A DNA stretch of 64,000 nucleotides, taken from positions 13,391,070-13,455,069 of the forward strand of contig NC_064038.1 of NCBI RefSeq assembly GCF_932526225.1. The letters run 5' to 3'. Below, piece by piece: positions 1-12,384 of the stretch. This stretch comes from Nematostella vectensis. Lineage: Eukaryota; Cnidaria; Anthozoa; Actiniaria; Edwardsiidae. The notes below the pieces were generated by a model, which was not told where the DNA came from, ran no database searches, and saw nothing but the letters and a program-made list of their open reading frames with translations. Every line of letters begins with the position of its first letter. The stretch's first letter is position 1. The position numbers and the translations under genes are program-made.

Positions 1-3000
1 GCTCGTTTTATGAGGTCAACTTGTGAAAAGATAGAGCGGTTTTTAAACGCTTGTGTCTTTGCCGTTGGTAAAAGATTTTCTGATATCATTTTACCTATTC
101 GGCTTCACCGTAGGATAAGTAAATATTAAAAACAAGCTACAGGAATTTGATGCTTAAGGCACTTTAAACCCGGAACGTTAAATGGTTAAATAGATAAAAA
201 ATAGTCTCCAGGTTCCATTTAAGCGACAACCGACTGTGGTCAGCGGTACACACTGCAAGACTTAATATCGAAAACACTTTTAGTACTTTCTATTAATTGG
301 CAGTTTTCCTCAAGCTATGGTGACATCTCATTTGACGCGTACTTGGTTAGGATGAGAAAATAAGCAGGTACTTTAAGTTCTATTTTAGGTTTTTATTTAA
401 TTAATGCCAAGTTACACTCATACACAGCATACGCTACCAGACTTTCAATCTTACTTCAAGAAAATCACATCTAAAAGGTCAGAAACATGACATTTAGTAC
501 AACAGATAATAGACTGCTTTTCGAGAATTGTTTTTTTTAATCCGACGAAACATAAGACCACATAGGCGAATTCGAGCAAAATTATTTCAGTTTCGAATCA
601 TATGCAAATTGGGAAATATGTATGGTTCAATACTATTCCCGCTTATTGCTACATCGCAAATGGCAAACACTACAAACGGGGCATATAAAGCTCTAACAAC
701 ATTTGTGATAAGTAAGCGTAAAACCCCAGGAGCTGATATTTTCACGTATCATACCACCAAGCTAAATGTGAGTAAAACTCGATATCAATTCTTGCCAATC
801 ACCACCCTGGATCGTGCCCAATTTTCCGTGAATATTTGAGCGGTTTTATAATTTGCAGTTCTTTGAAAAATTACTAGTTACTCCCTTATTTGCTATATAA
901 AAAATAGAGTCTGTGCTATATTTTTATGCGTTGATTAAAAACATTGCTACTTGTAATCAACGGGCTCGTAATAATCACGGGTGAACAACCTTGGAATTCA
1001 TGTGACACGATAAAAATGTTAAAGCCTTTGTATACGTGCATATTAAAAGCCGTTTATAAAAAAAAAACCTGTTTAAAATTTATACCACAGCAGAGTATTA
1101 TGAATCTTTATGGTTGCTTTTTAATACGCAAGACGATTTCTTAATTGTTTATATATTATGTATGTGTTTTTGCAATATATTACGATACAAATATTTTAAT
1201 AAATAGATGTTTACCTGTAATAGTCCAACGCCCCCTGTGGAAGATGCAATACATTTATCCAATATTAATAGTTTTCCGATATTAATTTTGTTTGCCTAGA
1301 CTTCTAATAACATCACTACTTGGTGCTCTTACATGAGAGAAGACTGTTCTTAAAGCCATCCGGTAAGATTGACTTCTTTTCTTGACGTTTCGCTTTTTGT
1401 TGTTGTACGGAGATTTGACGGATTACTAGGCTTAATGCATAGTGTCTTAAAATAAAGAAAAATAATTTATATGTCATAAAATCGGAAATGAGTTCACGGG
1501 TACTGTCTCGAACGCTTTAAGTTTGCCTTAGCGAACAAACAAGACTTCCACAGATACTAGTCTAGTGACACCTTAATTTTGGTTCATTTGTTTATTTGTA
1601 CATTTATACATTTTTCTATATTGTAATAACCCTAAATTTCAGGTTTTATTTCAACTGCTTTTATGGTGCATCAACTAAATACGGTTCATGATTGAATTAT
1701 TATTCCTTTTATATTTTTACGGCAAAAAATGACTGCGTCAAACTGTTCTTGGGTCTTTTTCCCTGAATGCCTTGTTATAAACGATCTGTTTTAGATGTGT
1801 GAAAAGTGTTCACGGCATTTATAATGAAAGGGTTAGTTTTCTAGTAATTTTTTATGATGTTGAATTCAATGAGCCAGCGAAGAAGAACAAATTCAGGAGT
1901 GCGATGCACGTACGAAAAAATTTAACGACCTTCAGATTTCGTTCGCTCTAATGACGCTCACGACAGAATAATCTAATAAAGTCAAAAGAGTCAACGCAGC
2001 CCAAATTGATTTTGTCAGGTGGGGATGAAAATTTAATGATGTCTGATGGTGCTGTTAGAGCCGGATATTTTAAGAAAATTGACCTGTGATGTTTACAAAA
2101 TCCCCTTGGGGAGATTATGTTATGGTTTTGGCGATGTTCTAGGAGTGTTATCGTTTTTATAACTGGCCACTAGACGATAAACGGAAGTTAAATCCCATGA
2201 GTAATTGCAATCTTTGTTCCCCTACGGGGAAAATACTCGTTACACTGGCACTGTTTTGACTATATGCATTCACCAGTGACAGCACGGATAGCTGATACGA
2301 TAGGTTCAAGAAATAATTTATTTGGAAGAACATCTAATTTTCTGAGGCTGAGCGATTCTTATTTTTGGAGCGTTCTAAAGGCTGAAAATGCTGCCTGAAA
2401 TATGCGCATCACTGGAGAGGATGTAAGGGTGAGTCGTGCCCCCCCCCCCCCCCCCCCCATCCCCATTTTCACATCATATGAAGAAACCGTTGTTGTTTTA
2501 GGGGTCTGGTAGCGAGGAATTTTAGTTTCTTTTCAGGGGCTTTCTCCATTGACTAAAGATGGTCACAGTCACTGTTTTTTCTCTTCTGAATACAATTCAC
2601 AAAGTTTGCGAAGCACCTGCGGTACGGCAGCCCTAAAAATTACAACAATCGTGCAGGTTTTCCAAATAAGGAATATATTAGTTTCCTTATATGGAAGTGA
2701 CCGCGTCTGGGAAAAACGACAATTTATGGGTAAAATTTCTTGATATGTTGGCTTAAAAACAACAAGAAATAGAAGGAAATCCATGTAAGAACAATGAATT
2801 CGCCCTGGATCCGACTGTGCAGCAGCTATTGTACCAGCGAATCAATGTATCGTAACCCGCAATGGTTCATGGGTAACGTGTAAATGGCTGAATATCGTGG
2901 ACTCTGAACGCCGTGTGAACGTACTCAATACAACAACAATACTCACGCTTTCCAAGCCTGTGTTTGATTTTATTTCAAATATTTTATTATGCAGCTGATA

Positions 3001-3441
3001 CCCATGAAGCACTGCGGGATACGACGCACAGATTATCGGAGTGCAAACTTATTTGAAATAGGTGTATAAAATTATAGCACCAATAAAGTATGAAAAAGAA
3101 AATTACACAAATAATAAAAAGCAACAATATTAATCCGCTGACTTAAAGGTTATTCTGATCAAAAAAACAGTTAAGATAGAGAATACTGGATAGTGCGCGC
3201 GTACGTTTTTTTTCATACAAAACAACAAGTGAATAAAAACTGTACAAATCACTTTCCATGCTGTATTTTGTTTATTATATACATACTGAGAAATTTAAAT
3301 TGAGCTTATTACAAAACATTTTATTAGACTTGGCTGCAGAGGCTCCGAGGTTTGTGCTGTTCAACAGTCAGGAAGACAGACAGAAACATACATTGAAATG
3401 AAACTGTCTCGCTAATGTCACGCACGAGACTGTGATGTTAG

Positions 3442-3467
3442 ATAGCGTTTTTTAAAACGCTATCTAC
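3442..3467. repeat. Perfect hairpin (12-bp arms, 2-nt loop)
   Basis: The arms AGATAGCGTTTT and AAAACGCTATCT are exact reverse complements separated by TT. No protein gene is near it. It could be the centre of a decayed foldback transposon or a small structured RNA; nothing in the sequence decides between these. Confidence 0.5.
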
Positions 3468-3710
3468 TGTTAAAACAGCCTTACATCTCGCTCGGTTTTT
3501 CCCTTTGTATTAAAGACTTTCTACATAATCCTCTACTATGTCATTGAGAGTAGCAAATCTATTGTCTTCCATTTTGAACGCTTGGTATTCAATTTTAACA
3601 GTAAAATATCATTCTCTCGCTCAATTGAGCTCAATAACAAAAGTGGCATGCAAAGCTACCCGTCTCTCCGCGTTGGAATTGCAGCCATTCAAGTGCAGTG
3701 AAAAAAAAAA

Positions 3711-3806
3711 CAATCGTTCGTCCAATCAGAACCGCGAACGACATTTTTTCAAGGTGAAAAAACATTGTTCGCGCCTCTGATTTGCTGAGACCAGTGAACG
3801 AACGAA
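3711..3806. repeat. Imperfect ~95-bp palindrome
   Basis: The left part (CGTTCG, CCAATCAGA, GCGAACG, TTTTTTCA) is mirrored on the right by TGAAAAAA, GTTCGCG, CTCTGATT and CGAACG, with a short spacer and some mismatches. This is the shape of a small foldback or miniature transposon, but no clear target-site duplication can be named. Confidence 0.45.
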
Positions 3807-4378
3807 AATTTACTGAATATGTTTTCAGTGAGTATTTCTGAGTATGTATGTAATTAAAGCTGATCGTTATCTTTCGCTTCACCTAAAATTTGCTTTCAAA
3901 CATTTTGCTGCAGTAGGACGCTAAGAGAACACGTGACTTTTTGGGTGGCATATTCACGCGTGCTCATAGGCTCTTTATTGCCGGCGCAGAAAACAGCAAC
4001 AAAAAGCAAAACTTATTAACCCTTTTGCTCGATTAAAAAATATAACGGGAAATATCTCTTCATGTCATCGTTTTTAATTTTTCCTTCTAAGTCCATAGGA
4101 GGATAAGTGACACTTTGTTCCTGGCTAACTAAATGCTCTCTTATGGTGTCAAAAGCACGATTTACAAATTACGAATAAAGCCAGAAAGCTTTTTTAAGAA
4201 AGGATTTAGTTTCATTCAAACATTTTATGTTTTAGTCTTATTTTGGTGACCTGGCGCAGTCAATTCTGTGTTTATCTGGCACCCAAAACGTCACGTGATC
4301 TCTAGCGCAAGCCCCTATTGGTACAAGTCCTGATAGCTCGAGAGGACAAATTGTGGTAAATAACACGCGCTTGCCTTC

Positions 4379-4524
4379 TATAAAATCACTCAGCAGCTGC
4401 AGTTATAGTGTTGAACAGGGAAAACGAGACTCAGAAACGACTGTTAAGGGAAAGGAGAACTTGTGAACCACGGAGTTTCCTCAAACCCCGACGTCGGCTG
4501 GAAATAGAGCCTCCACTGATGTGG
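4379..4524 (+). promoter_or_regulatory. Possible TATA promoter and noncoding first exon
   Basis: TATAAAAT at 4379-4386 is followed about 30 bp later by a plausible start region. A weak donor-like GGGTATGA occurs at 4524-4530. An acceptor-like tract ends at 6945, just before the cyclase ATG at 6954, so this could be a 5' UTR exon of that gene. No transcript supports it and random TATA boxes are common in AT-rich DNA. Confidence 0.22.
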
Positions 4525-4633
4525 GTATGACATCCCTTTGAAGGCGGCATTTTAAAAATGTCTTTCAACTACTCCTTTGTTATTGTTTGAAAATACAACG
4601 GTTAATTTGCAAGGATGCCTCAAAATAAAAATC

Positions 4634-5450
<817 letters not shown>

Positions 5451-5997
5451 ACTCGCTTGAATTAAGCCGATGGCATAAGATTGGCCTTCTTTAATAAACA
5501 TGTTATTCCCCTGTTGCCTCTATCACTAGGCGGCAGCTGTTCTGGGGAGATAAAATGACTTAAATAACGGTTATAATTTGAGCTGAAATGACTGTAGATT
5601 TATTTAATAAGACGTTATAATCGGAATTTTTTCCTTGTCTATGCACATATTTTAACCAACTTACCTGCAAATATACTTTTTGACAATGTTCATTGGCAAA
5701 ACGAAATGATAAATGTTTATATTTTTTATTTTACTTTTTAAAGCTTTTTGGACCATCTACGAAATTGAAATTGAGATTGAAATTGTATTCAGTATGAATG
5801 AAATTCTACCATCTAGATGCTTCCAGCTGGTCCTTTTAAACACTCTATATCTGCATTAATCGGTATTTTATCAATAATATTGATTTTGTCGCTGTCTGTA
5901 TCTCCGCCTCCTTTATTTTCCGAGAAAGCATCAGACGAAGACGAAACCCAAAGCACAAGATAGTTTCAAGTTTTAGCGCATCATATTTCACTTAGCT

Positions 5998-6236
5998 TCG
6001 CGAGAAATAAATCCTCAATGTGTAGTTCCAGTAAATACCCCCCCCACACACACACAATTGAATACCCACCCCCCCCCCCCCGAGGAGGTCGGAGGTATGA
6101 TCCCCCATCCCTCTTGAATTTCCAACCCCCTGGAAAAAATAAATACATATAGTAACTGTTAAAGGGCATTTTACCTCCCTCCCCTCTGGAAATTCCTGGC
6201 CGTTTTAACCCCCACCCCCCTAATTCCCTCAATGTT
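5998..6236. mobile_element. Degenerate copy of the TGTGTAGTTCCAG MITE
   Basis: It begins TGTGTAGTTCCAG and shares with the 24536-24766 element the C-run, the GAGGTCGGAGGTATGA-like block, CCAACCCCCTGGAAAA, GGGCATTTTACC and CCCCTCTGGAAATTCCTGG, in the same order. The right terminal repeat is missing, so this is a decayed copy. Confidence 0.65.
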
Positions 6237-6639
6237 TACTACAAATGCCATTTTATCGCAAGATAAAGAAAAAACTGCTGTGTGTACACAAGTGTGATTG
6301 AAGTATCGATATCAAATTTGTACATCGTGCTATCTGACACAATAAGAGAGCATTTAGTCAGACAGGAACGAAGTATTACTTATCTTAACTAAATGGACTA
6401 AGAAAAAGGAAAAGGTAAAAACGATGCATGAAGAGATATTTCCCGTTAGATTTTTTAATCAAGCAAAGAAATCCATGGCGATTCTCGAGTTTGAATGTGC
6501 TTATTATGTTTGATCCATGGGTATTAGGGTATAATAAATGGGATTATAATTTAGTTACAGCACACTAGAAACTAACTTTAAACAGTAATTTTATCAGTTG
6601 CTCCCATTAACCCTATTCAGACTGGGCTATTTTGAGCTG

Positions 6640-6690
6640 TCTGTGATTGGGGGGGGGGGGGGGGCTGAAAGGCCCCCCCCGTATTTCATG
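6640..6690. repeat. G-run/C-run hairpin
   Basis: About sixteen G are followed by CTGAAAGG and eight C at 6649-6680. The tract can form a strong hairpin or a G-quadruplex and lies about 280 bp upstream of the cyclase start codon. Runs like this also recur at the ends of MITEs elsewhere in the window, so it may be transposon-derived. Confidence 0.5.
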
Positions 6691-6784
6691 AACCGCTTGG
6701 CCTATGACCATCAAACTTACAGACAATGATCACCAACATGCAAAGAATCGTCACGCCCTATTTTGGGTGTGGTAGAATGAATTA

Positions 6785-6803
6785 TGACGTCACAATGACG
6801 TCA
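6785..6803. promoter_or_regulatory. Two palindromic CRE sites one helical turn apart
   Basis: TGACGTCA occurs at 6785-6792 and again at 6796-6803, 11 bp apart. The full palindrome is the consensus site for CREB/ATF bZIP proteins (established knowledge). The pair sits about 150 bp upstream of the cyclase start codon. An acceptor-like tract at 6931-6945 means this could be intronic rather than core promoter. Confidence 0.45.
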
Positions 6804-6953
6804 TAAATACAATCTTTTTTTAAATTGCCTAAATTATCAGATATAATTTATATTTTTTTAATTTATAATTTTAAGCAGATATAATTTAATTTTTGAGTCT
6901 CTGACTCATCCTTTTTTTTTCAATTTGACAATTTTTTTTCTTCAGACTCCATT

Positions 6954-9900
6954 ATGAGTCCATTGCTGCTGTACACCGCTGTCCTCCTAACCGTGGTCGC
7001 CAGTAGCCGTCAGATCCACCTCAGCGTCCTGTTACCTCTCAGCGACGGGGCATGGGAGGTGGGGCCTGTCATTGTACCCACTATCGACCACGCCCTTAGC
7101 CATATCCGAAGCCTACAGTTGCTCTCAAGTTATAACATCACCTACTACGTCAACGACAGCAAGTAAGATATTCTTCCCCTTACCTTCCTAGAGTAGTATT
7201 TTGCATGGTTTTGAAGGGGTAAACTGCTACATTACCTACTACGTCAGAGAATCAAGTAAGATATGCCCCCACCCTTCCCCCCAGCTTATTCCTTTAATAC
7301 ATCACGAACCCCTACGTAACTAGCACCGAATTAATCCCTGGAATACATAGATTAAGGATTGTGTAGTTACTTAAGGAATAAGAGCGAAATTTTCGTGTTG
7401 AATTTGTGTCGGCAGTGTTTTCTTGTTAAACAACAAAACGGTCTCGAAGCGGCGCGAAAGAAATTACTAATCTTAGCCGCATCACTGAAATAACACAAAA
7501 ATTACTAATCAATCCTTAATCTACGTATTCCAGGGATTAATTCGGTGCTAGTTACGTAGGGGTTCGTGATGTCTCCAAGGAATAAGAGCGAAATTTTCGT
7601 GTTGAATTTGTGTCGGCAGTGTTTTCTTGTTAAACAACACAACGCTCTCGAAGCGGCGTGAAAGAAATTACTGATCTTAGCCGCTTAAATCGCACACAAA
7701 TAACTACACAATCCTTTATTTACATATACCAGGGATTATTTCGGTTCTAGTTACGTAGGGGTTCGTGATGTATTAAAGGAATAAGTGCGAAATCTTCGTG
7801 TTGAATTTGTGTCGGCAGTGTTTTCTTGTTAAACAACACAACGCTCTCGAAGCGGCGCGTGTGGTCGTTGTCACTATGGGAGTCAGATGGTGTCCCATAA
7901 TTTTTTTTTATATTTTTGGTCATTTTGCTCGGATGACACAAACCTCCGCGCTAATGCAAACTGTATTGTCTCTCTTTAAGGCCCGAGTGCCTTGGTTTCC
8001 TCTTCATGCTTAATGTCCATAGCATCTAGCAATAATCAAATAACTTTTCATTTGATCTCTTCACAGATGTGACTCAGCCACTGCGTCTGGGATTACCGCT
8101 GATCTATGGGCATCGCAGCCTCGGCCTGATGTGTTCATAGGCCCCGGGTGTTCCAGCGCGTGTCTAAGCGCAGGTTTATTGGCGGGTTACTGGGGCGTGC
8201 CCATGATATCCTACTCTTGCTCTTCATCCGATCTAACCAATCGGAAGCTATATTCGACGTTCGTCAGGACGCAGCCGTTCAGCCGCTCATACGAGGCGAG
8301 CACGCCGGGGTTACTAAGGTGATGTCATGGTTACTAAAGTGACGTCATAGCTGATAAGGTAGCGCCGTAGTTATTAAGCACGCCGGGGTTACTAAGGTGA
8401 TGTCATTGTTACTAAAGTAATGTCATAGCTGATAAGGTGGCGCCGTAGTTACTAAGGTGACGCCGTAGTTACTAATGTGGCGTCATCGTTACTGGTGACG
8501 TCATAGTGACGGTGATGGCATCATGATGGTGATGATATTTGATGATTTTCTGGGATTCACTGGGAGAAGGGGAAAAAATAATTGCCGTTTTGAATGTCTT
8601 ACCAATCCACTTACCATTTTTGAATAATAAAACGGCTCCAAACTATCCTGATTATTGAGAAAAGACATGAATTGATAAAACTGGTTAGAGTTACCATTAA
8701 AGAAACGTCAAAGTGATTGCACGATTGACGACGTATCACACCTTCTCTAGGAACTAAAATCATGATTTCTTTTTCCTATTAGGTTTTTAATGAATAGTTT
8801 TAACTGGAAGCGAGCGGCGATTATTGCGAACTACGCATCGTCGGGCGAACTAATTTGGGAACCAATGGCAAGCTCCGTCAGGAAAGAGTTTTTAAAATAC
8901 GGATATACTGTGGCGTACTACAAGGCTCATTTGTCGAGCCCTCAGCAAGACAAAAAGGATGAGCTGTTAGATTTGCTGCGGGAAGCTAAGAAAAAAGCTA
9001 GAAGTAAGTGCATACTAATAACAACCTCAGCCCTTATCCCAACCATAAACCCTAGCTTTAACTTAACCGAACCCAATAACCATAAACCCTAGCTTACATT
9101 AATCGAATCCTATAACCATAAACCCTAGCTTTAACTTAACCGAACCCAATAACCATAAACCCTAGCTTACATTAATCGAATCCTATAACCATAAACCCTA
9201 GCTTTACCATAACCGAACCCTAACCCTAACCATAAACCCTAGCTTTAACTTAACCGAATCCTATAACCATAAACCCTAGCTTTACCATAACCGAACCCTA
9301 ACCCTAACCATAAACCCTAGCTTTAACTTAACCGAACCCTATAACTATAAACCCTAGCTTTAACTTAACCGAACCCTATAACCATAAACCCTAGCTTTAA
9401 CTTAACCGAACCCTATAACCATAAACCCTAGCTTTAACTTAACCGAACCCTATAACCATAAACCCTAGCTTTAACTTAACCGAACCCTATAACCATAAAC
9501 CCTAGCTTTAACTTAACCGAACCATATAACCATAAACCCTAGCTTTAACTTAACCGAACCCTATAACCATAAACCCTAGCTTTAACTTAACCGAACCCCA
9601 TAACCATAAACCCTAGCTTTAACTTAACCGAACCCTAACACCTTGGTGCCTTTCCAGTCATCTTCATCTTTGCAAACCTGATCCGGACCAAAGACTTCAT
9701 GACCGCCGCGCGCTCCCTTGGAATGCTCAACGGGAGCTTCGCCTTCATAGCAATAGACTTCTACATCACGCCAGACTCACAAGATCACACGCGTGCTTTC
9801 GATGGAATCATAACGCTGACCGTCAATAAAAGCTCGCGGGCGGAAATCGATCGATATGCTAATGATCTAAATCAATCATACCCCTACTTGGCGAATCAGG

Positions 9901-12384
9901 GGAGACTTGACACGGTAGGTCACATTGTGCACCCATGTATGAAGTACCTACCCATACTGTTATTACCACTGACCATCTCATAAGCGAGGGAGCATAGGCC
10001 ATTTTGTTATTACCAGTTATTATCATAAACTTATGCCAGTCTTTACGTTTATGTAAGGTCATGATTTATATTATAAAAATTTTATAACAATTTCGACCCT
10101 CCCCCTCATTTAAAGCCCCAAAAAGGCGACCAAAAATGTTCACGAAAGGAAGTGAAGAAAACCATACAGGTACGGTACGGTATATTACCTCCGATCAGGA
10201 AATATTGAGAAAACGGGACATGCTTTGTGGACACCTCCCCCTGCGCGCCGAGTTATAATGTGTGTGTGTGTGTGGGGGCACTAATGTGTGTGTGTGTGTG
10301 GGGGGGGCACTAATGTGTGTGTGTGGGGGGGGGGGGCACTAATGTGTGTGTGTGTGGGGGGGCACTAAGCAGACAGCCCATGCAAGAGGTGGGGGGAGCT
10401 GATCTTTAAACATAATCAAATCAGGAACAGTGTCGATTTCACGCCCATATTTAAGGTTTATATAGTATTGTCGGGGGTCTGGGGGCATACTCCCCGGGGT
10501 TTGGGGTTCAACAGCAAAGCTCAATTAAGATTCGCTTGCCCTTTCTCAACAAATATAAAATAGTTTGAACTTATTTGAATACATTGAAAACTGTCGGGCA
10601 TTTCGTCCATCCAAGACCTGTCCCGACTGTCGGGCATATAGCCACTGCGTAAATTTAACGACCTAGTGAGTTCAAAGTATATGTATATTTGTTGGGAAAG
10701 TTCAAGCGAATCTGAATTGAGCTATATTATCGGAATTGAACGTTTTTCCTGGCTTGTATACACTTGAAAATCGTTATCAAAGTGACAATTGAGTTTTATC
10801 TGCTAGAACTGTCGGGAAAGGTTTTCAATGTCCGACAGCTTCCAATTTATTCAAAAAAGCCAGTAAATTGTCACCTTGTGACAGTGGTGGTGAGAGTTAT
10901 TTTCTTGATCCGTGAACGGCTTTTTTGGTTTATCGTGAATCGTGAAAAGGACAAATTGAAAACCGTGATCCGTGATTGCTTTGGCCGTGATTCGTGAATG
11001 ACGAAATTTGATCAGCGTGAATCGTGATCTATACTCTTTAAAAATCGTGATTTCCAAATAAAGATTGATCCTTGTCGTCAGTTTATCGTAAAAGGTGTTT
11101 TTCGATTTTTTGAAACCTGCAGGGACCCACCCCCCCCTCTTTTCGCACCTGTTCAAATTGTCCTTTCTATTCTCTTTCACTGCGTTCAGCCGAATAGAAA
11201 ATATTTATTGTCTATATTATAAAATAAGAGAGACAACGTGTAGGAGGATAGCCATCCAGCTGGTTAAGTTTATTGAGTAGTTACAGTATAAGCGATTAAA
11301 CATTATGATACAATTGGTGAAAATATACCATCGATTCTAGAGAGAGTTATTAGTAGAGCTGGAAGGCGTCAAGTGAATAACGCGACGCCAAACAATGTAT
11401 AATAAGGACATACTAAAGTCATGTGACCAAAAAGGGAACAAAAGAAACAACAACAATCTTGTTAATACCGAAAATAAATTCATATATATGTTGAGAAAGA
11501 GCAAGCGATTCTGAATTGAACTTTGTTGTCGGAATTGAATGTTTTTTCTTGCTTGTATACACTTGACCCTTGAATTTTATCTGCTAGAACTCTACAATAA
11601 CAGTCAGGAAAGGTTTATAGTGTTTACAAGCAAGAGAAAACATGACGAAAAGCTCAATTCAGATTCGCTTGCCCTTTCTCAACAATTATAGAATACTTTG
11701 AACTCACTAGGTCGACAATTTGATGGGTTATTTGAGTCAATTAAGAACTTCCGGGCATTTAGTCCATCGAGGACCTTTCCCGACTGTCGGGCATATAGCC
11801 ACTGCGAAAAAAAAAATTGTTCACAAATGTGTTCTGCTTTGAATTAGTCAGCAAAGACGGCGCCATATTTGTACGACGCCGTACTCCTCTATGCACATGC
11901 GCTGAACCGAACACTTCAAGCCGGCGGCGTAATAAATGATGGGATTGGTCTCGTCAAGAGAATGATGACAAGCTCCCCCATGTTTGAAGGTTGGTCACGT
12001 GACTTTGTTCAGATATCCCAGAGAAGAATTTGGACCACCCAGCCCATATCAAACGCCTTAAAGACGTAACGTGAAAAGCCTATACTTAGACACTGTTAAG
12101 CGAACAAAAATGCAGCAAATTAAATGAAGTAGACTTCCATATAATATGTACTAAAAAAAATGTATCATTTGAAGGGAAGACCGGCCCAGTAACCATCGAC
12201 CCCAAAGGCAACAGGGTACCCGTGTTCGTGTTCGAGAATATACAAAACGGAACCAACGTGCGCCTGTTGACGATGCCGTCTAACTATCACAACATGTCAG
12301 CGGTTACACCCCTGAGGGCCGTCTGGCCAGGGGGAGGCATGGAGCAGCCGGATGATGACCCCCCTTGCGTTTTTAAAAGCTGCT
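6954..12384 (+). CDS. Cyclase exons 1-6: signal peptide and ligand-binding domain
   Basis: Residues 1 to about 427. The start [18 protein letters not shown] is a hydrophobic signal peptide. The rest is an ANF-receptor (periplasmic-binding-protein-like) fold. Family landmarks are [13 protein letters not shown] with an early Cys pair, the [12 protein letters not shown] strand, FIAIDFY, and [15 protein letters not shown] near the end of the second lobe, followed by [21 protein letters not shown]-glycosylation sequons are frequent (NIT, NDS, NGS, NKSS, NRT, NGT, NMS), as expected for an ectodomain. Introns 1-3 contain a TIR element, duplicated splice-site segments and a 37-bp telomere-like array. 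Confidence 0.9.

Larger units (their letters stand above)
1..4370. other. AT-rich noncoding stretch, no gene recognised
   Basis: No reading frame here resembles a known protein; the longest are about 100 codons or less and look random. Visible details are a C-run at about 2439-2458, a perfect 12-bp hairpin at 3442-3467 and an imperfect long palindrome at about 3711-3806. It may be intergenic DNA or a far 5' region of the cyclase gene. Confidence 0.6.
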
